Shown here one piece after another: positions 1-8,405 of a stretch of DNA of 64,000 nt. The stretch spans positions 248,001 through 312,000 of the forward strand of contig JAFRNC010000002.1 in NCBI GenBank assembly GCA_017430365.1, read 5' to 3'. The notes below the pieces were generated by a model. That model was not told where the DNA came from. It saw only the letters and a program-made list of their open reading frames with translations, and did no database searches. A program made the translations under genes and the position numbers. The DNA comes from Bacteroidales bacterium. Lineage in GTDB: Bacteria > Bacteroidota > Bacteroidia > Bacteroidales > UBA932. How positions within the stretch are numbered: the stretch's first letter is position 1; each line of letters opens with the position of its first letter.

Positions 1-87
1 ACCGCTGACTTTCTGCTGTGCAAAAAGCTGAACGGACATGAACAAAGCCATCAACACAAACAAGCATCTGCCCAAAGTCTTTTTCAT
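1..87 (-). CDS. SusC/RagA-like TonB-linked outer-membrane receptor, N-terminal fragment
   Basis: Only the first 29 codons lie inside the window; the gene runs off the left edge. They encode a Sec signal peptide (MKKTLGRCLFVLMALFMSVQ, then LFA) followed by QQKVSG. This is the usual signal peptide plus the first strand of the carboxypeptidase-regulatory-like domain that opens SusC-family receptors. Such receptors import oligosaccharides across the outer membrane with a SusD partner. It is divergent from the LacI-type regulator at 270-1277, so that regulator may control it. The assignment rests on a short stretch and could instead be another CarboxypepD_reg-like outer-membrane protein. Confidence 0.55.
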   Translation of the reverse strand, partial: MKKTLGRCLFVLMALFMSVQLFAQQKVSG

Positions 88-138
88 AGCGATTATTTAG
101 TAAATATTGGTAAAAATGAGACTGTGCAATCGTTTGTT

Positions 139-146
139 CAAATTTA
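139..146 (-). promoter_or_regulatory. Candidate -7 box of the susC-like gene
   Basis: On the minus strand this reads TAAATTTG, matching the Bacteroidetes -7 consensus TAnnTTTG, about 52 bp upstream of the susC-like start. No convincing -33 element was found. Confidence 0.4.
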
Positions 147-206
147 ACGAGAGAAAACAATAAAAACTTCGTTTCAGAGCTAGGTTTTTGGAAAATATCA
201 AAATTA

Positions 207-258
207 TTTGTACGCAAATTTGCCGGATTTGCGCAAATTTTTTATCTTTATTGCGCAA
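207..258. promoter_or_regulatory. Three TTTGCGCAAA-type palindromes: candidate LacI-family operators
   Basis: TTTGCGCAAA at 228-237 is a perfect 10-bp palindrome. TTGCGCAA at 251-258 repeats its core, and an imperfect copy (TTTGTACGCAAA) lies at 207-218. LacI-family operators are palindromes with a central CpG, as here. They lie between the divergent regulator and the susC-like gene. The candidate -7 box for the regulator (TATCTTTA, 243-250) sits between the last two, so binding there could also give autorepression. Confidence 0.5.
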
Positions 259-269
259 AAATTGGAAAA

Positions 270-1277
270 ATGAAGGAGACCCTGACAAGCATTTCCGAAA
301 GAATCGGCGTTTCACCCGCTACAATTTCCCGCATAGTCAACGGCAAGGCCGATAAATACCGTATCAGCAAAGAGACCGTCGACAAGGTCATGGCCGAGGT
401 TAACAGGTGCAAATACACTCCCAGCCTCCTTGCACGGAGTTTGCGTACCAACAAGACATCGACCATCGGCCTCCTTCTGCCTTCAGCCGCCAACCCGTTC
501 TTTTCCCATATTGCCGAATCCATTATCAAGGATGCGTACGCAAAGGGTTATATTACCATCACCCTGGACAACATGGAGAACGAAGCCGTCCAGCGGGCAT
601 GCCTCTCTATTATGATTTCAAGGAAAGTCGACGGAATCATCGCCGCTCCCTGCGGAAACGACCCCACTCCTTTCGAAGAAATCAACCGGACGACGACACC
701 CATCGTCCTCGTTGACCGTTATTTCGAAGAGTCCACCCTGTCGCACGTAACATCCAACAATTATAAAGGAGCTTTCGAGGCCACGAGCTTTCTTATCCAG
801 AACGGACACAGACACATAGCCTGCATTCAGGGGGACACCCAGTCCATGCCGAACAAACGTCGGGTAAACGGTTTCCTGGCGGCGCTCAAGGAGAGCGGAG
901 AAGAACACAAAGCAGTGGTCGCCGGGGATGCATTCTCCGTCCAGAACGGTTATCTCGAGACCAAACTCATCCTCAACATGAATCCGCGTCCGACGGCCAT
1001 TTTCGCACTCAGTTACACCATTCTCCTCGGAGTGATAAAAGCAGTACAGGATTCAGGTTTACATATCCCTGATGACATCTCGGTAATCTCGTTCGACGAG
1101 AACATCAGCCTCGACTACATGACTCCTCCCATAACCCGGGTCAGCCAGCCGGTGGAAGAGATGGGAAAGTTGGCCAGCAAACTCCTTTTCAGCAGCATAG
1201 AAAACAATACACGCAAGACCAACAAACTGGAACTGGTCACGACCATCAAGGCGGGACAGTCAATCCGTCATATCTGA
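270..1277 (+). CDS. LacI-family transcriptional regulator
   Basis: The 335-residue protein has an N-terminal LacI helix-turn-helix at about residues 3-50, with the typical ISERIGVSPATISRIVNGK recognition region and a hinge-helix segment (SLLARSLRTNKT). A periplasmic-binding-like effector domain follows at about 60-335, containing TIGLLLPSAANPFFSHIAES and the late VISFDEN segment. Length is normal for the family. Members bind palindromic operators and release them, or bind, in response to a sugar or nucleoside. It is divergent from a susC-like receptor and next to glycosidase genes, so a role controlling glycan uptake is likely. The effector cannot be inferred. Confidence 0.93.
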   Translation: MKETLTSISERIGVSPATISRIVNGKADKYRISKETVDKVMAEVNRCKYTPSLLARSLRTNKTSTIGLLLPSAANPFFSHIAESIIKDAYAKGYITITLDNMENEAVQRACLSIMISRKVDGIIAAPCGNDPTPFEEINRTTTPIVLVDRYFEESTLSHVTSNNYKGAFEATSFLIQNGHRHIACIQGDTQSMPNKRRVNGFLAALKESGEEHKAVVAGDAFSVQNGYLETKLILNMNPRPTAIFALSYTILLGVIKAVQDSGLHIPDDISVISFDENISLDYMTPPITRVSQPVEEMGKLASKLLFSSIENNTRKTNKLELVTTIKAGQSIRHI

Positions 1278-1297
1278 CGGCCGGAGGTCCGGCAGGG

Positions 1298-1668
1298 CTA
1301 CCTGGAATCCATGACAAACAGAAGGTCGGCACCGTCCCTGATATCTTCATAACGGAGAGTAGTGCCTTTCATGCGGACACCGTTCAGGTAGACGGACTTG
1401 ACACGGACATGGTCCGGAGCCCAGTTCTTTGTGCGGACGGTCAGGGTGCCGCCGTCCGAAAGGCGGACCCTTACGCCCGGAAGGCAGGGTGAGCCGAGTT
1501 CGTATTCGTTGCTTCCCGGGCACAGGGGATAGAAGCCGAGGCAGTTGAATATGTACCACGCCAATCCTTTCGTGGGCACCGCCGGATTCGGCAATGTCTA
1601 TCCTCCGCTGAAACGGTCACGGAAATGCAGGCAAGCATAGCTGCCAGGACTGTCGCTATTCTGTTCAT
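1298..1668 (-). pseudogene. Remnant of a GH92 alpha-mannosidase with a large internal deletion
   Basis: At the 5' end, ATG at 1668 encodes a clean signal peptide (MNRIATVLAAMLACISVTVS then AED). About 20 codons later a different frame carries the C-terminal end of a GH92 enzyme: LAWYIFNCLGFYPLCPGS, then the final beta-sandwich strands SVYLNGVRMKG and YEDIRDGADLLFVM, stopping at 1298. Intact GH92 enzymes are about 700-760 residues, so nearly the whole catalytic module is missing and the two ends are out of frame. It starts 9 bp after the acyltransferase stop, so it may still be transcribed. GH92 enzymes trim alpha-mannosides of N-glycans and mannans. Confidence 0.72.
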
Positions 1669-1677
1669 GTGACAAAG

Positions 1678-2787
1678 TTAACGTTTTTTCTCCCCCAGGA
1701 CGCACCAGCGGATAAAGGGGATGCGGCGGATGATTTCGTATATGAGCGGCGACAGCGTGAATACCGCCACCGCCAGGATGACATACATCGACCACGGCGG
1801 GAGCTGTGTATACATCTTCATCTGATATCCCAGAGCCGCGATTACCAGATAGTGGACTATGTAAATGCCGAAGCTGGAACGGGTCATATACCCCGCGATG
1901 GCGCTTGTCCGGTCAAACCGGGCCTTGAACCACGCCGTCATCGCCAGGCAGGCAAGCCACCCGTAGATGCAGTTAAGAGGTCTGCCGAGATACTGCGGAG
2001 AAGTGTTGTCCTGTCCGAAGGTAAAGACAACCAGCAGTATACCTGTCGCCAGGGCAGCTCCCAGCAGCTGGATCCAGTACTTGCCGAGAACGTCCTGCAC
2101 GGCATCGCTGGAAAAGATGAAATAACCCATCAGGAAGGGAATCAGATAGAAGAGAGGCTTGTATAGATTGTATAACCCGTCCGGCGACTCCGGTCTCGGA
2201 TTCTTGATAAGCAGTTGTTCGCCGGCCCAGAACAGTATCCCGAGCAATATCACCCACACCATTCCGGCCTTGCCGCCGAAGACGCGGCCGCACCAGTCGT
2301 GGAACTTTCCGGACGGATCAAGTTTCCGGATAAGCAGCAGCAACAGCGAGAAGAGCCAGAGGTCCTGGATGAACCAGAGCGGACCGATTCCGCTGACCGC
2401 CCACATGAAAAACCGGGCAGGGCCGGGCATACCGTCAAATGTTCCCGCCCTGGCGGCTACTGCGGTATTGAAGTAACCCGTCATCCAATGGAACACCAGC
2501 AGTCCGATGGTTGCGGGCACCAGCAATTTGCGCGTCCGGGCACGGAACCATTCCCTGCCGGACTGTTTCTCCAGTGCATAACGTGAACTTATGCCTGCCA
2601 GCAGGAACAGAAGCGGCATGAACCATGGATAAAGGATATACATGATCACGTCCTGATACTGCGGCTCGTCGCCGAAACCGCCGATGCCTCCGAAGACCCC
2701 TTTGTTGTTATAGAAATAGAATACGTGATAGAGCAGCACCAGGAGAACCGTCACCCAGCGCAGATTGTCGAGCCAGTGCTTCCTCAT
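1678..2787 (-). CDS. Acyltransferase-3 family membrane protein
   Basis: The 369-residue polytopic protein opens with RKHWLDNLRWVTVLLVLLYH, the start of acyltransferase-3 (OafA/YrhL-like) proteins, in which the histidine of the first helix (LLYHVFYFYN) is a conserved active-site residue. About ten hydrophobic segments follow. Family members transfer acetyl or succinyl groups to surface glycans or small molecules at the cytoplasmic membrane. Its ATG overlaps the stop of the upstream AbrB-like gene by 4 bp (ATGA), indicating translational coupling. The acceptor substrate is unknown. Confidence 0.85.
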   Translation of the reverse strand: MRKHWLDNLRWVTVLLVLLYHVFYFYNNKGVFGGIGGFGDEPQYQDVIMYILYPWFMPLLFLLAGISSRYALEKQSGREWFRARTRKLLVPATIGLLVFHWMTGYFNTAVAARAGTFDGMPGPARFFMWAVSGIGPLWFIQDLWLFSLLLLLIRKLDPSGKFHDWCGRVFGGKAGMVWVILLGILFWAGEQLLIKNPRPESPDGLYNLYKPLFYLIPFLMGYFIFSSDAVQDVLGKYWIQLLGAALATGILLVVFTFGQDNTSPQYLGRPLNCIYGWLACLAMTAWFKARFDRTSAIAGYMTRSSFGIYIVHYLVIAALGYQMKMYTQLPPWSMYVILAVAVFTLSPLIYEIIRRIPFIRWCVLGEKKR

Positions 2788-2993
2788 TGCGAAAGGCCCT
2801 CCATCGCCTGGTCGATCGCGCTCTGGAAGATTTCCGTCTTGAGGAGCGCCATGCCTCTCTGGTCGCCCAGCACTATCAGGGCGTCGCCCGGTTGGATGCC
2901 ATATAGTTTTCGGGCGTCGCGAGGTATCACGACCTGCCCCTTGTCCCCCACCTTCACTACTCCGAAGATGTATTTGCCGTCTTTTTCCTGCAT
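2784..2993 (-). CDS. AbrB/SpoVT/MazE-type small DNA-binding protein
   Basis: The 69-residue protein carries a swapped-hairpin AbrB domain: VVKVGDKGQVVIPRDARKLY followed by GIQPGDALIVLGD. These domains dimerise and bind DNA as transition-state regulators or antitoxins. The C-terminal tail (ALLKTEIFQSAIDQAMEGLS) is helical. It is the first gene of a two-gene operon with the membrane acyltransferase, overlapping it by 4 bp. No toxin gene is adjacent, so a transcription factor acting on its own operon fits better than a toxin-antitoxin role. Confidence 0.85.
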   Translation of the reverse strand: MQEKDGKYIFGVVKVGDKGQVVIPRDARKLYGIQPGDALIVLGDQRGMALLKTEIFQSAIDQAMEGLSQ

Positions 2994-3096
2994 TTGTATG
3001 AAAAGTTAGAAATTTCCCACTAATATAACCACAATTTCATATATGGCAAAATGTTTCAAGAGTTTCTTCGTATATTCGCAGAAAGAGATTTAACCC

Positions 3097-5265
3097 ATGA
3101 AAAGAGTACTGCCCTTTCTGATGCTCCTCGCGGCATCACTGACGCTTGGCGCCCAGGACCATCCGTTCCGGAATCCCGCCCTCTCCGATGAGGAACGGCT
3201 CGACAACGCATTATCCCTGATGACCGTAGATGAGAAGCTGGCAACCCTGGTCGGCCAGGGCGTACCCCGGCTCGGGATCACCAATCCGGGTTCCACCGAG
3301 GCCATTCACGGCATAGTACGCGGTGGAGCCACCGATCTTCCCGGGCTGTGGGGCGGCGGAGAGCGTGTCGGCAGGCCGGAGCTCAAATATCAGAACAGCA
3401 CGGCTTTCCCGCAAGCCTATGGAATCGGCGAGACCTGGGACCGCGAGGTGGCACGGACCGTAGGCGAAGTGATGTCGCGCGAAGCGCGTTTCCACTCCAA
3501 AGACCAGCCCTACAAATGTCTGATCCTCTGGGCGCCCAACGCAGACCTTGCGCGCGACCCCCGCTGGGGCCGCACGGAAGAAAGCTTCGGGGAGGATCCC
3601 TATCTGGTAGGAGAGATGGTTGCGGCCGAGGTGAAGGGCATACAGGGCGACGATCCCAAGTATTGGCGCGGGGCGTCCCTGATGAAACATTTCCTTGCCA
3701 ACAGCAACGAGGACAACCGCTTCCGCACCGACTCCCGCTTCGACGAAGCGCTGTTCCGGGATTACTATTCCTATGGCTTCTGGAAAGGCGCACGTGCAGG
3801 CGCCAAATCGCTTATGACGGCTTACAACGAATACAACGGCATCCCCTGCATCGCCGCCCCTTTCATACGCGATATCCTCCTCGGGGAATGGGGCATGGAC
3901 GGAACCATAGTGGACGACGCCGGTGCACTGCCTTTCATGGTCTCGATGCATCACTACGCCGACAGTCTGGACCAGGCCATAAAGATGGCCCTGGAAGCCG
4001 GTCTGACCCGGTTCATAGACTCACGTTTCGAACAGGTGAAGGCCGCATATGAAGGTGGTTTCATCTCCGACGAGGTGCTGGACGCCCGTACCAGGAACAA
4101 CCTCCGCACAATGCTGAAACTGGGGATGATGGACTCATCCTGCCCTTACGAAGCGGAAGAATACGGCGACGTACTGCCCTGGGAGACTCAGGAAGCACGC
4201 GACAAGGCACGCATGGTGACCAGGAAATCGATAGTACTGCTGAAAAACGAGCGTGGAGTACTGCCGCTGGACCGCGACAAAGTGACCAAGATCGCCGTTT
4301 TCGGCAACCGGGCGGAAGCGGTGCTCAAAGACTGGTACGGTGCACTGCCATCATATCGCATCAGCCCGCTGGAAGGCATCCGCGCGGCCGTCGACAGCAA
4401 CAGGACGGAGGTCCGTTTCCAGAGATGGGATTCGGACGGCTCGGCCCAGGAACTCGCCCGATGGGCGGATGTCTGCATCGTCTGCGTAGGAAATCATCCG
4501 AACACCAGTCCCGACTGGGACGCCCAGACCGTGCAGTCGCCATGGGCTTACGGAGTGGTGGCCGGCGACGGCCGCGAAGCGCTCGACCGCCGTTCCCTCC
4601 AGCTGGAGACCGAAGACCTGATCAAGGTTGTATGGCAGGCCAATCCCAACACTGTCGCGGTATTGATCTCCAGCTTCCCGTTCACAATCAACTGGACTGC
4701 GGAGAATGTCCCGGCCATCGTCCACATGACGCAGTGCAGCCAGGAACTCGGCAGCGCGCTTGCCGACGTCCTGTTCGGCGACTACAACCCCGCAGGACGC
4801 ACGACCCAGACCTGGGTCCGCGACATCCTCGATCTCCCGAACATGCTCGACTACGACATCAGGCATGGCCGCACATATATGTATTTCAAGGGAGATCCGA
4901 TTTTCCCGTTCGGACACGGACTCAGCTACTCCTCTTTCCGTTATTCCCGCCTGAAGGTTGAACGTGCAGACGGCAATTATGTCTTCCGTTTCAGCCTGAC
5001 CAATACAGGATCCCGCGACGGAGAGGAGGTGGTCCAGCTCTACGCCTCCTTCAGGGACGATGACGCGGCGAAACGCCTGCGCGGCTTCGACCGCATACCC
5101 CTGAAAGCCGGCGAGACCAGAACCGTGGAACTGGTCGTCCCCGCGGATGACCTGAAAGTATGGGACAGCGGCAGCCATGCCTTCTCATACCCCAACAGAC
5201 GGGCGAGGATCCTTATCGGAGCATCTTCCGAAGACATACGCCTCAAAAAACGAATCAGACTATGA
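3097..5265 (+). CDS. Secreted GH3 beta-glycosidase (glucosidase/xylosidase type)
   Basis: The 722-residue protein has a signal peptide ending at LGAQ. It contains the GH3 N-terminal barrel with LIGVP-type substrate-site loops, KHFLANSNEDNR around residues 194-205 and IVDDAGAL, in which D274 aligns with the catalytic nucleophile. The C-terminal alpha/beta sandwich (SIVLLKNERGVLPL onward) and a terminal fibronectin-III-like domain (SYSSFRYSRL to the end) follow. The order and length match plant-type GH3 enzymes that act on beta-glucosides or beta-xylosides in the periplasm. The last codon overlaps the start of the deformylase-like gene (ATGA), so the two are translationally coupled. Exact sugar specificity is not decidable. 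Confidence 0.92.
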   Translation: MKRVLPFLMLLAASLTLGAQDHPFRNPALSDEERLDNALSLMTVDEKLATLVGQGVPRLGITNPGSTEAIHGIVRGGATDLPGLWGGGERVGRPELKYQNSTAFPQAYGIGETWDREVARTVGEVMSREARFHSKDQPYKCLILWAPNADLARDPRWGRTEESFGEDPYLVGEMVAAEVKGIQGDDPKYWRGASLMKHFLANSNEDNRFRTDSRFDEALFRDYYSYGFWKGARAGAKSLMTAYNEYNGIPCIAAPFIRDILLGEWGMDGTIVDDAGALPFMVSMHHYADSLDQAIKMALEAGLTRFIDSRFEQVKAAYEGGFISDEVLDARTRNNLRTMLKLGMMDSSCPYEAEEYGDVLPWETQEARDKARMVTRKSIVLLKNERGVLPLDRDKVTKIAVFGNRAEAVLKDWYGALPSYRISPLEGIRAAVDSNRTEVRFQRWDSDGSAQELARWADVCIVCVGNHPNTSPDWDAQTVQSPWAYGVVAGDGREALDRRSLQLETEDLIKVVWQANPNTVAVLISSFPFTINWTAENVPAIVHMTQCSQELGSALADVLFGDYNPAGRTTQTWVRDILDLPNMLDYDIRHGRTYMYFKGDPIFPFGHGLSYSSFRYSRLKVERADGNYVFRFSLTNTGSRDGEEVVQLYASFRDDDAAKRLRGFDRIPLKAGETRTVELVVPADDLKVWDSGSHAFSYPNRRARILIGASSEDIRLKKRIRL

Positions 5266-5870
5266 ACCGAAAACTTTTCCTTATGATCCTCTCTGCATGC
5301 ATGCTCGCCGGATGCGGCGCCCCTGACGGATGGACAGACGCCGAACGTTCGCTCATCACGGACCAGCCGGATGTCATGCACGTGCTGACCGTCGACGATC
5401 CCGGCGAAGAGGCCCTGCTCCGTTCACAAAGCAGTTTCCTGCCTGCAGAGGCACTTTCCGATCCGCTTTTCAACACCCTTGCGGCCAAAATGGTGGCTAC
5501 AGTCACATCGCCCGAACAGGACGGAGTGGGCATCGCCGGGCCCCAGGTGGGATTGCTCCGCCGCATAGTTGCGGTCCAGCGTTTTGACAAGGAAGGGGAA
5601 CCGTTCGAAGTCTATCCGAACATCCGGATCACCGCCACCCGCGGAGAGCCCGTTCCCGGACGGGAAGGGTGCCTGTCCGTCCCCGGACTCCGTGGCGAAG
5701 TGCTCCGCTACCAGGATATAGACATCTGCTATACCGATCCCTCGACGGGACGCGACACGACCGAACGGGTGGAAGGATTCACCGCCGTAATCTTCCAGCA
5801 CGAAACAGACCACCTGGACGGCATCCTCTACATCGACAAGACTGTCGCTCCCGCTTCAAAGCCCGAATAG
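5262..5870 (+). CDS. Peptide deformylase-family protein with a lipoprotein signal
   Basis: I place the start at ATG 5262, inside the GH3 stop, because it gives a lipoprotein signal (MNRKLFLMILSACMLAGC; lipobox LAGC, Cys18). The 202-residue protein then shows all three deformylase motifs: GVGIAGPQVG (about 88-97), EGCLSV with the metal-ligand Cys137, and QHETDHLDG with His180, Glu181 and His184. Classical deformylases remove N-formyl groups from nascent proteins in the cytoplasm. A lipid-anchored copy would be outside the cytoplasm and is probably not the housekeeping enzyme. Active-site residues are intact, so it is likely a metal hydrolase of the family with a different substrate. Confidence 0.85.
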   Translation: MNRKLFLMILSACMLAGCGAPDGWTDAERSLITDQPDVMHVLTVDDPGEEALLRSQSSFLPAEALSDPLFNTLAAKMVATVTSPEQDGVGIAGPQVGLLRRIVAVQRFDKEGEPFEVYPNIRITATRGEPVPGREGCLSVPGLRGEVLRYQDIDICYTDPSTGRDTTERVEGFTAVIFQHETDHLDGILYIDKTVAPASKPE

Positions 5871-5900
5871 GCTTCGTGGCGGAATCGTCCGCCACGAAGC
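5871..5900. terminator. Bidirectional hairpin between convergent genes
   Basis: A perfect 13-bp stem (GCTTCGTGGCGGA pairing with TCCGCCACGAAGC) has a 4-nt loop. It sits directly after the deformylase stop and before the stop of the convergent TonB-family gene. There is no clear T-tract, so it may be a 3'-end stabiliser as much as a terminator. Confidence 0.6.
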
Positions 5901-5912
5901 GCAGGTCTATGA

Positions 5913-8318
5913 TTACATACGCGCCTTCTCGTCGGAGCCGGCGCCTGTGCCGCGGTATTTGCTCTGTGATGCGTTGAACTGATAGCGGATCGAGAGCTTG
6001 ACCTTCTGGGTATCCATCAGGTTAGTCTGGCCTATGGTGTGGCTGCCGAAATCGGAGTTCACGTCGTAGTGCGCCATCCCTGCAAGGTCGCTGCCTTCGA
6101 GACGCAGTACCAGCGAGCCGTCCTTCAGCAGAGTCTTCTGGACGGCAGCGGTCAGGTCGAAATACACATTCCTCATGTAGAGATTCTGCATGTAGCCCTT
6201 CGTCTGGACCAATCCGCCCAGTTCGAACTGCCAGCCCCCTTCCACGGTGAGCGTGTTCAGCAACTGTGCTACGAAGATAGGTTTGCCGTTGAATCTGGTA
6301 AAGCGTATGCCGGAGGATTCACGCGGGTCGGGTGCATTGATGGTCAGCCATTGAGGCATCATGCCGACAGTATAGTTCATCCTCCAGTTGCCGACTGTAG
6401 GCGTGAGGTTCACGTACGCCGTCAACTGTCGGAACGGTGTTTCTATGTTGCGGGGCTTGACCAATACCACGCCCTCATCGCCATACGGAGACGACCAGGT
6501 CATGATGGCGTTGTCAGTGCGCGAATAATTGACCATGAAGGTCACGAATTGCCATACGGCCGTCGCGCTGATGTTGTGCGACAGTTCCGGTTGCAGCTGG
6601 GCGTTGCCGCTTTGCCATATATACCGGCTATTATAGCGGATGGCGCTCGAGAGGTTGGCATAATTGGGACGATGGGTCTTGGCGCTGTAATTTAGCATCA
6701 ACTGAACCGGGCCGAATGCATTCGCATATGAGAGTGTCGGGAACCAGTTGCCATAAGAACGGGACAGGTCGGCCGAATGGTTCCGCGCATCTTCGTATCC
6801 ATAATTGACCCGCTCATACCGGACTCCGGTACTGAACTGGCCCGCCTCGGGGATATAGAATGCGTAGGAGGCGAAACCGGCGTAGTTGTCTTCCGAGACA
6901 CTGGCCGACGAGGCCGGAATATCGATGCCGGTGATGGTGTACTCATCGCTTCGGCGCGTGAAGGTCTCCTCGGTACCGACCTGGAGCTGGCCCATCCAGA
7001 CGGGATAGGAAAGGACGGCTTTCGCGGCGTACATCCTGGAATCGTTCCGGCTGCTGCTCTGGATCCTGGCATCATGTGTCATGGAACTGGATTCCTGCGA
7101 CAGGGAAGACGATGAAAAGTCGGTTCCGTAATAATCCAGGTTCACATCTATGCCGAGTTTCCCGCCCACAAGACCGTTGTAATACACGTTGGTTCCCAGG
7201 TTGTATGGCGTCCGGTCGCCAAGGACATCGTCGGAAGTCGTGGTAAGTCTGTCGACCGGCGTACCGTTCTCGAAGACATTGTCGTGCACTACAGTGTGGA
7301 CGTCATAGCCCAGGTTCGTCCCCCACTCTACCTTTCCGCCGAGGAAATGATTGTCGGCCATCTGCCAGTTTACGCCGGCGTTGCCGTAAAGACTCTGCCC
7401 GAAATACTCATTCAGGAGGTCGCCCTTATTTTCGAAGAGCCAGTCCTTACCATCAGCGGTCTTTCCGAATGTAGCCTTTTCCAGCTCACTGATCTGGCGG
7501 GAAGAATTGTGCTGATAGTTTATACCGGCGAAAAGGTCAACCCCTCCGGTACGGTAATTTACGTTCAGGGCGCCGAATGGATCGTTGCCCGGAGCCCATC
7601 TGAGAGACTGGGAATCAGATGCATTCAGATTGAAGCCGAAGCCGTCGCCCTGCCGCCTTACCGTCTTGATACGTACCACCGACATGACCGTTGCGTCATA
7701 CTGCGCACCGGGATTCGTAATCACCTCCACGCTCTGGATCTCGTTGCTCTGCAGGCGTTCGAGTTCGCCCGCATCTGTCACCTTCCTTCCGTTTATATAG
7801 ATAAGGGGAGAGCCCTTGCCGATTACCTCGATGCCGTTCTGGCCTTTGATGAGACCGGGAGTCTTTGCCAGCACGTCGTTGGCAGAACCCACATGCTCCA
7901 GTACGGAACCATGGACATTTGTCTGAAGGCCCTCGCCGGTCAGTTTCGTCTTGGGCATCACCGCCTGGACCACGGCGCCTTCCAGCAACTGGGCGTCCTC
8001 TTCAAGACGGATTGCCGGAAGATCCAGCCCCTGCGCTGTCAGATGTACCGGACAGCCTGCTTCCTTGTAACCGATAAGCGAAACCTTGAGCACATATTCG
8101 CCGGGGTCCGCCTTTAGAGAGAACATACCCTCCGCATCAGTCGAAGAACCGGTGACTATCGTCCCGTCAGCTCCGGTAAGATAGGCCGTCGCGAATTCCA
8201 GCGGTGCTCCCGACGGGTCCTGCACCTGACCTCTGATAATACTTTCCGTCTGACGGGCGGCAAAAAGAGATGCGCAACCGACAAGGCATCCAAGGACAAT
8301 ACAAATCAATCGTTTCAT
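5913..8318 (-). CDS. TonB-dependent receptor-like outer-membrane beta-barrel protein
   Basis: The 801-residue protein has a signal peptide (MKRLICIVLGCLVGCASLFA). A carboxypeptidase-regulatory-like domain (about 28-110: IIRGQVQDPSGAPLEFATAY) follows, then a plug-like domain (about 120-220: LAKTPGLIKGQNGIEVIG, PLIYINGRKV, SVEVITNPGAQYDAT) and a long barrel to the C terminus. This is the outer-membrane beta-barrel (OMP_b-brl_3) subclass found alone, without a SusD partner. A single-gene unit is consistent with that: it is preceded by its own promoter and converges on the deformylase gene. The ligand is unknown; siderophore, peptide or glycan are all possible. Confidence 0.88.
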   Translation of the reverse strand: MKRLICIVLGCLVGCASLFAARQTESIIRGQVQDPSGAPLEFATAYLTGADGTIVTGSSTDAEGMFSLKADPGEYVLKVSLIGYKEAGCPVHLTAQGLDLPAIRLEEDAQLLEGAVVQAVMPKTKLTGEGLQTNVHGSVLEHVGSANDVLAKTPGLIKGQNGIEVIGKGSPLIYINGRKVTDAGELERLQSNEIQSVEVITNPGAQYDATVMSVVRIKTVRRQGDGFGFNLNASDSQSLRWAPGNDPFGALNVNYRTGGVDLFAGINYQHNSSRQISELEKATFGKTADGKDWLFENKGDLLNEYFGQSLYGNAGVNWQMADNHFLGGKVEWGTNLGYDVHTVVHDNVFENGTPVDRLTTTSDDVLGDRTPYNLGTNVYYNGLVGGKLGIDVNLDYYGTDFSSSSLSQESSSMTHDARIQSSSRNDSRMYAAKAVLSYPVWMGQLQVGTEETFTRRSDEYTITGIDIPASSASVSEDNYAGFASYAFYIPEAGQFSTGVRYERVNYGYEDARNHSADLSRSYGNWFPTLSYANAFGPVQLMLNYSAKTHRPNYANLSSAIRYNSRYIWQSGNAQLQPELSHNISATAVWQFVTFMVNYSRTDNAIMTWSSPYGDEGVVLVKPRNIETPFRQLTAYVNLTPTVGNWRMNYTVGMMPQWLTINAPDPRESSGIRFTRFNGKPIFVAQLLNTLTVEGGWQFELGGLVQTKGYMQNLYMRNVYFDLTAAVQKTLLKDGSLVLRLEGSDLAGMAHYDVNSDFGSHTIGQTNLMDTQKVKLSIRYQFNASQSKYRGTGAGSDEKARM

Positions 8319-8340
8319 AGTATAGTTAAAAAAGTTTATG

Positions 8341-8369
8341 CAAAGGTATAAAATTTTATTGTTTTACAA
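8341..8369 (-). promoter_or_regulatory. Promoter of the TonB-family receptor gene
   Basis: On the minus strand TACCTTTG (8348-8341) matches the -7 consensus, with TTG at 8369-8367 eighteen bases upstream as the -33 element. The start codon at 8318 follows after a leader of roughly 16-20 nt. An 11-base C run lies about 26 bp upstream of the -33 element. Confidence 0.65.
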
Positions 8370-8394
8370 TAATTATTTAAGAATTATTTTAGCA

Positions 8395-8405
8395 CCCCCC
8401 CCCCC
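8395..8405. repeat. Poly-C tract (11 C)
   Basis: Eleven consecutive cytosines sit just upstream of the receptor promoter, in otherwise AT-rich sequence. Homopolymer runs of this length are prone to slippage. Confidence 0.9.

Noticed and set aside
1673..1680. TAACTTTG on the minus strand as a promoter for the GH92 remnant
   Set aside because: It contains the stop codon of the acyltransferase gene and would place the transcription start at or after the ATG; read-through from the operon is simpler.
5160..5261. N-terminal extension of the deformylase-like protein
   Set aside because: It lies inside the GH3 coding region. Starting at 5262 gives a textbook lipoprotein signal and an ATGA coupling.
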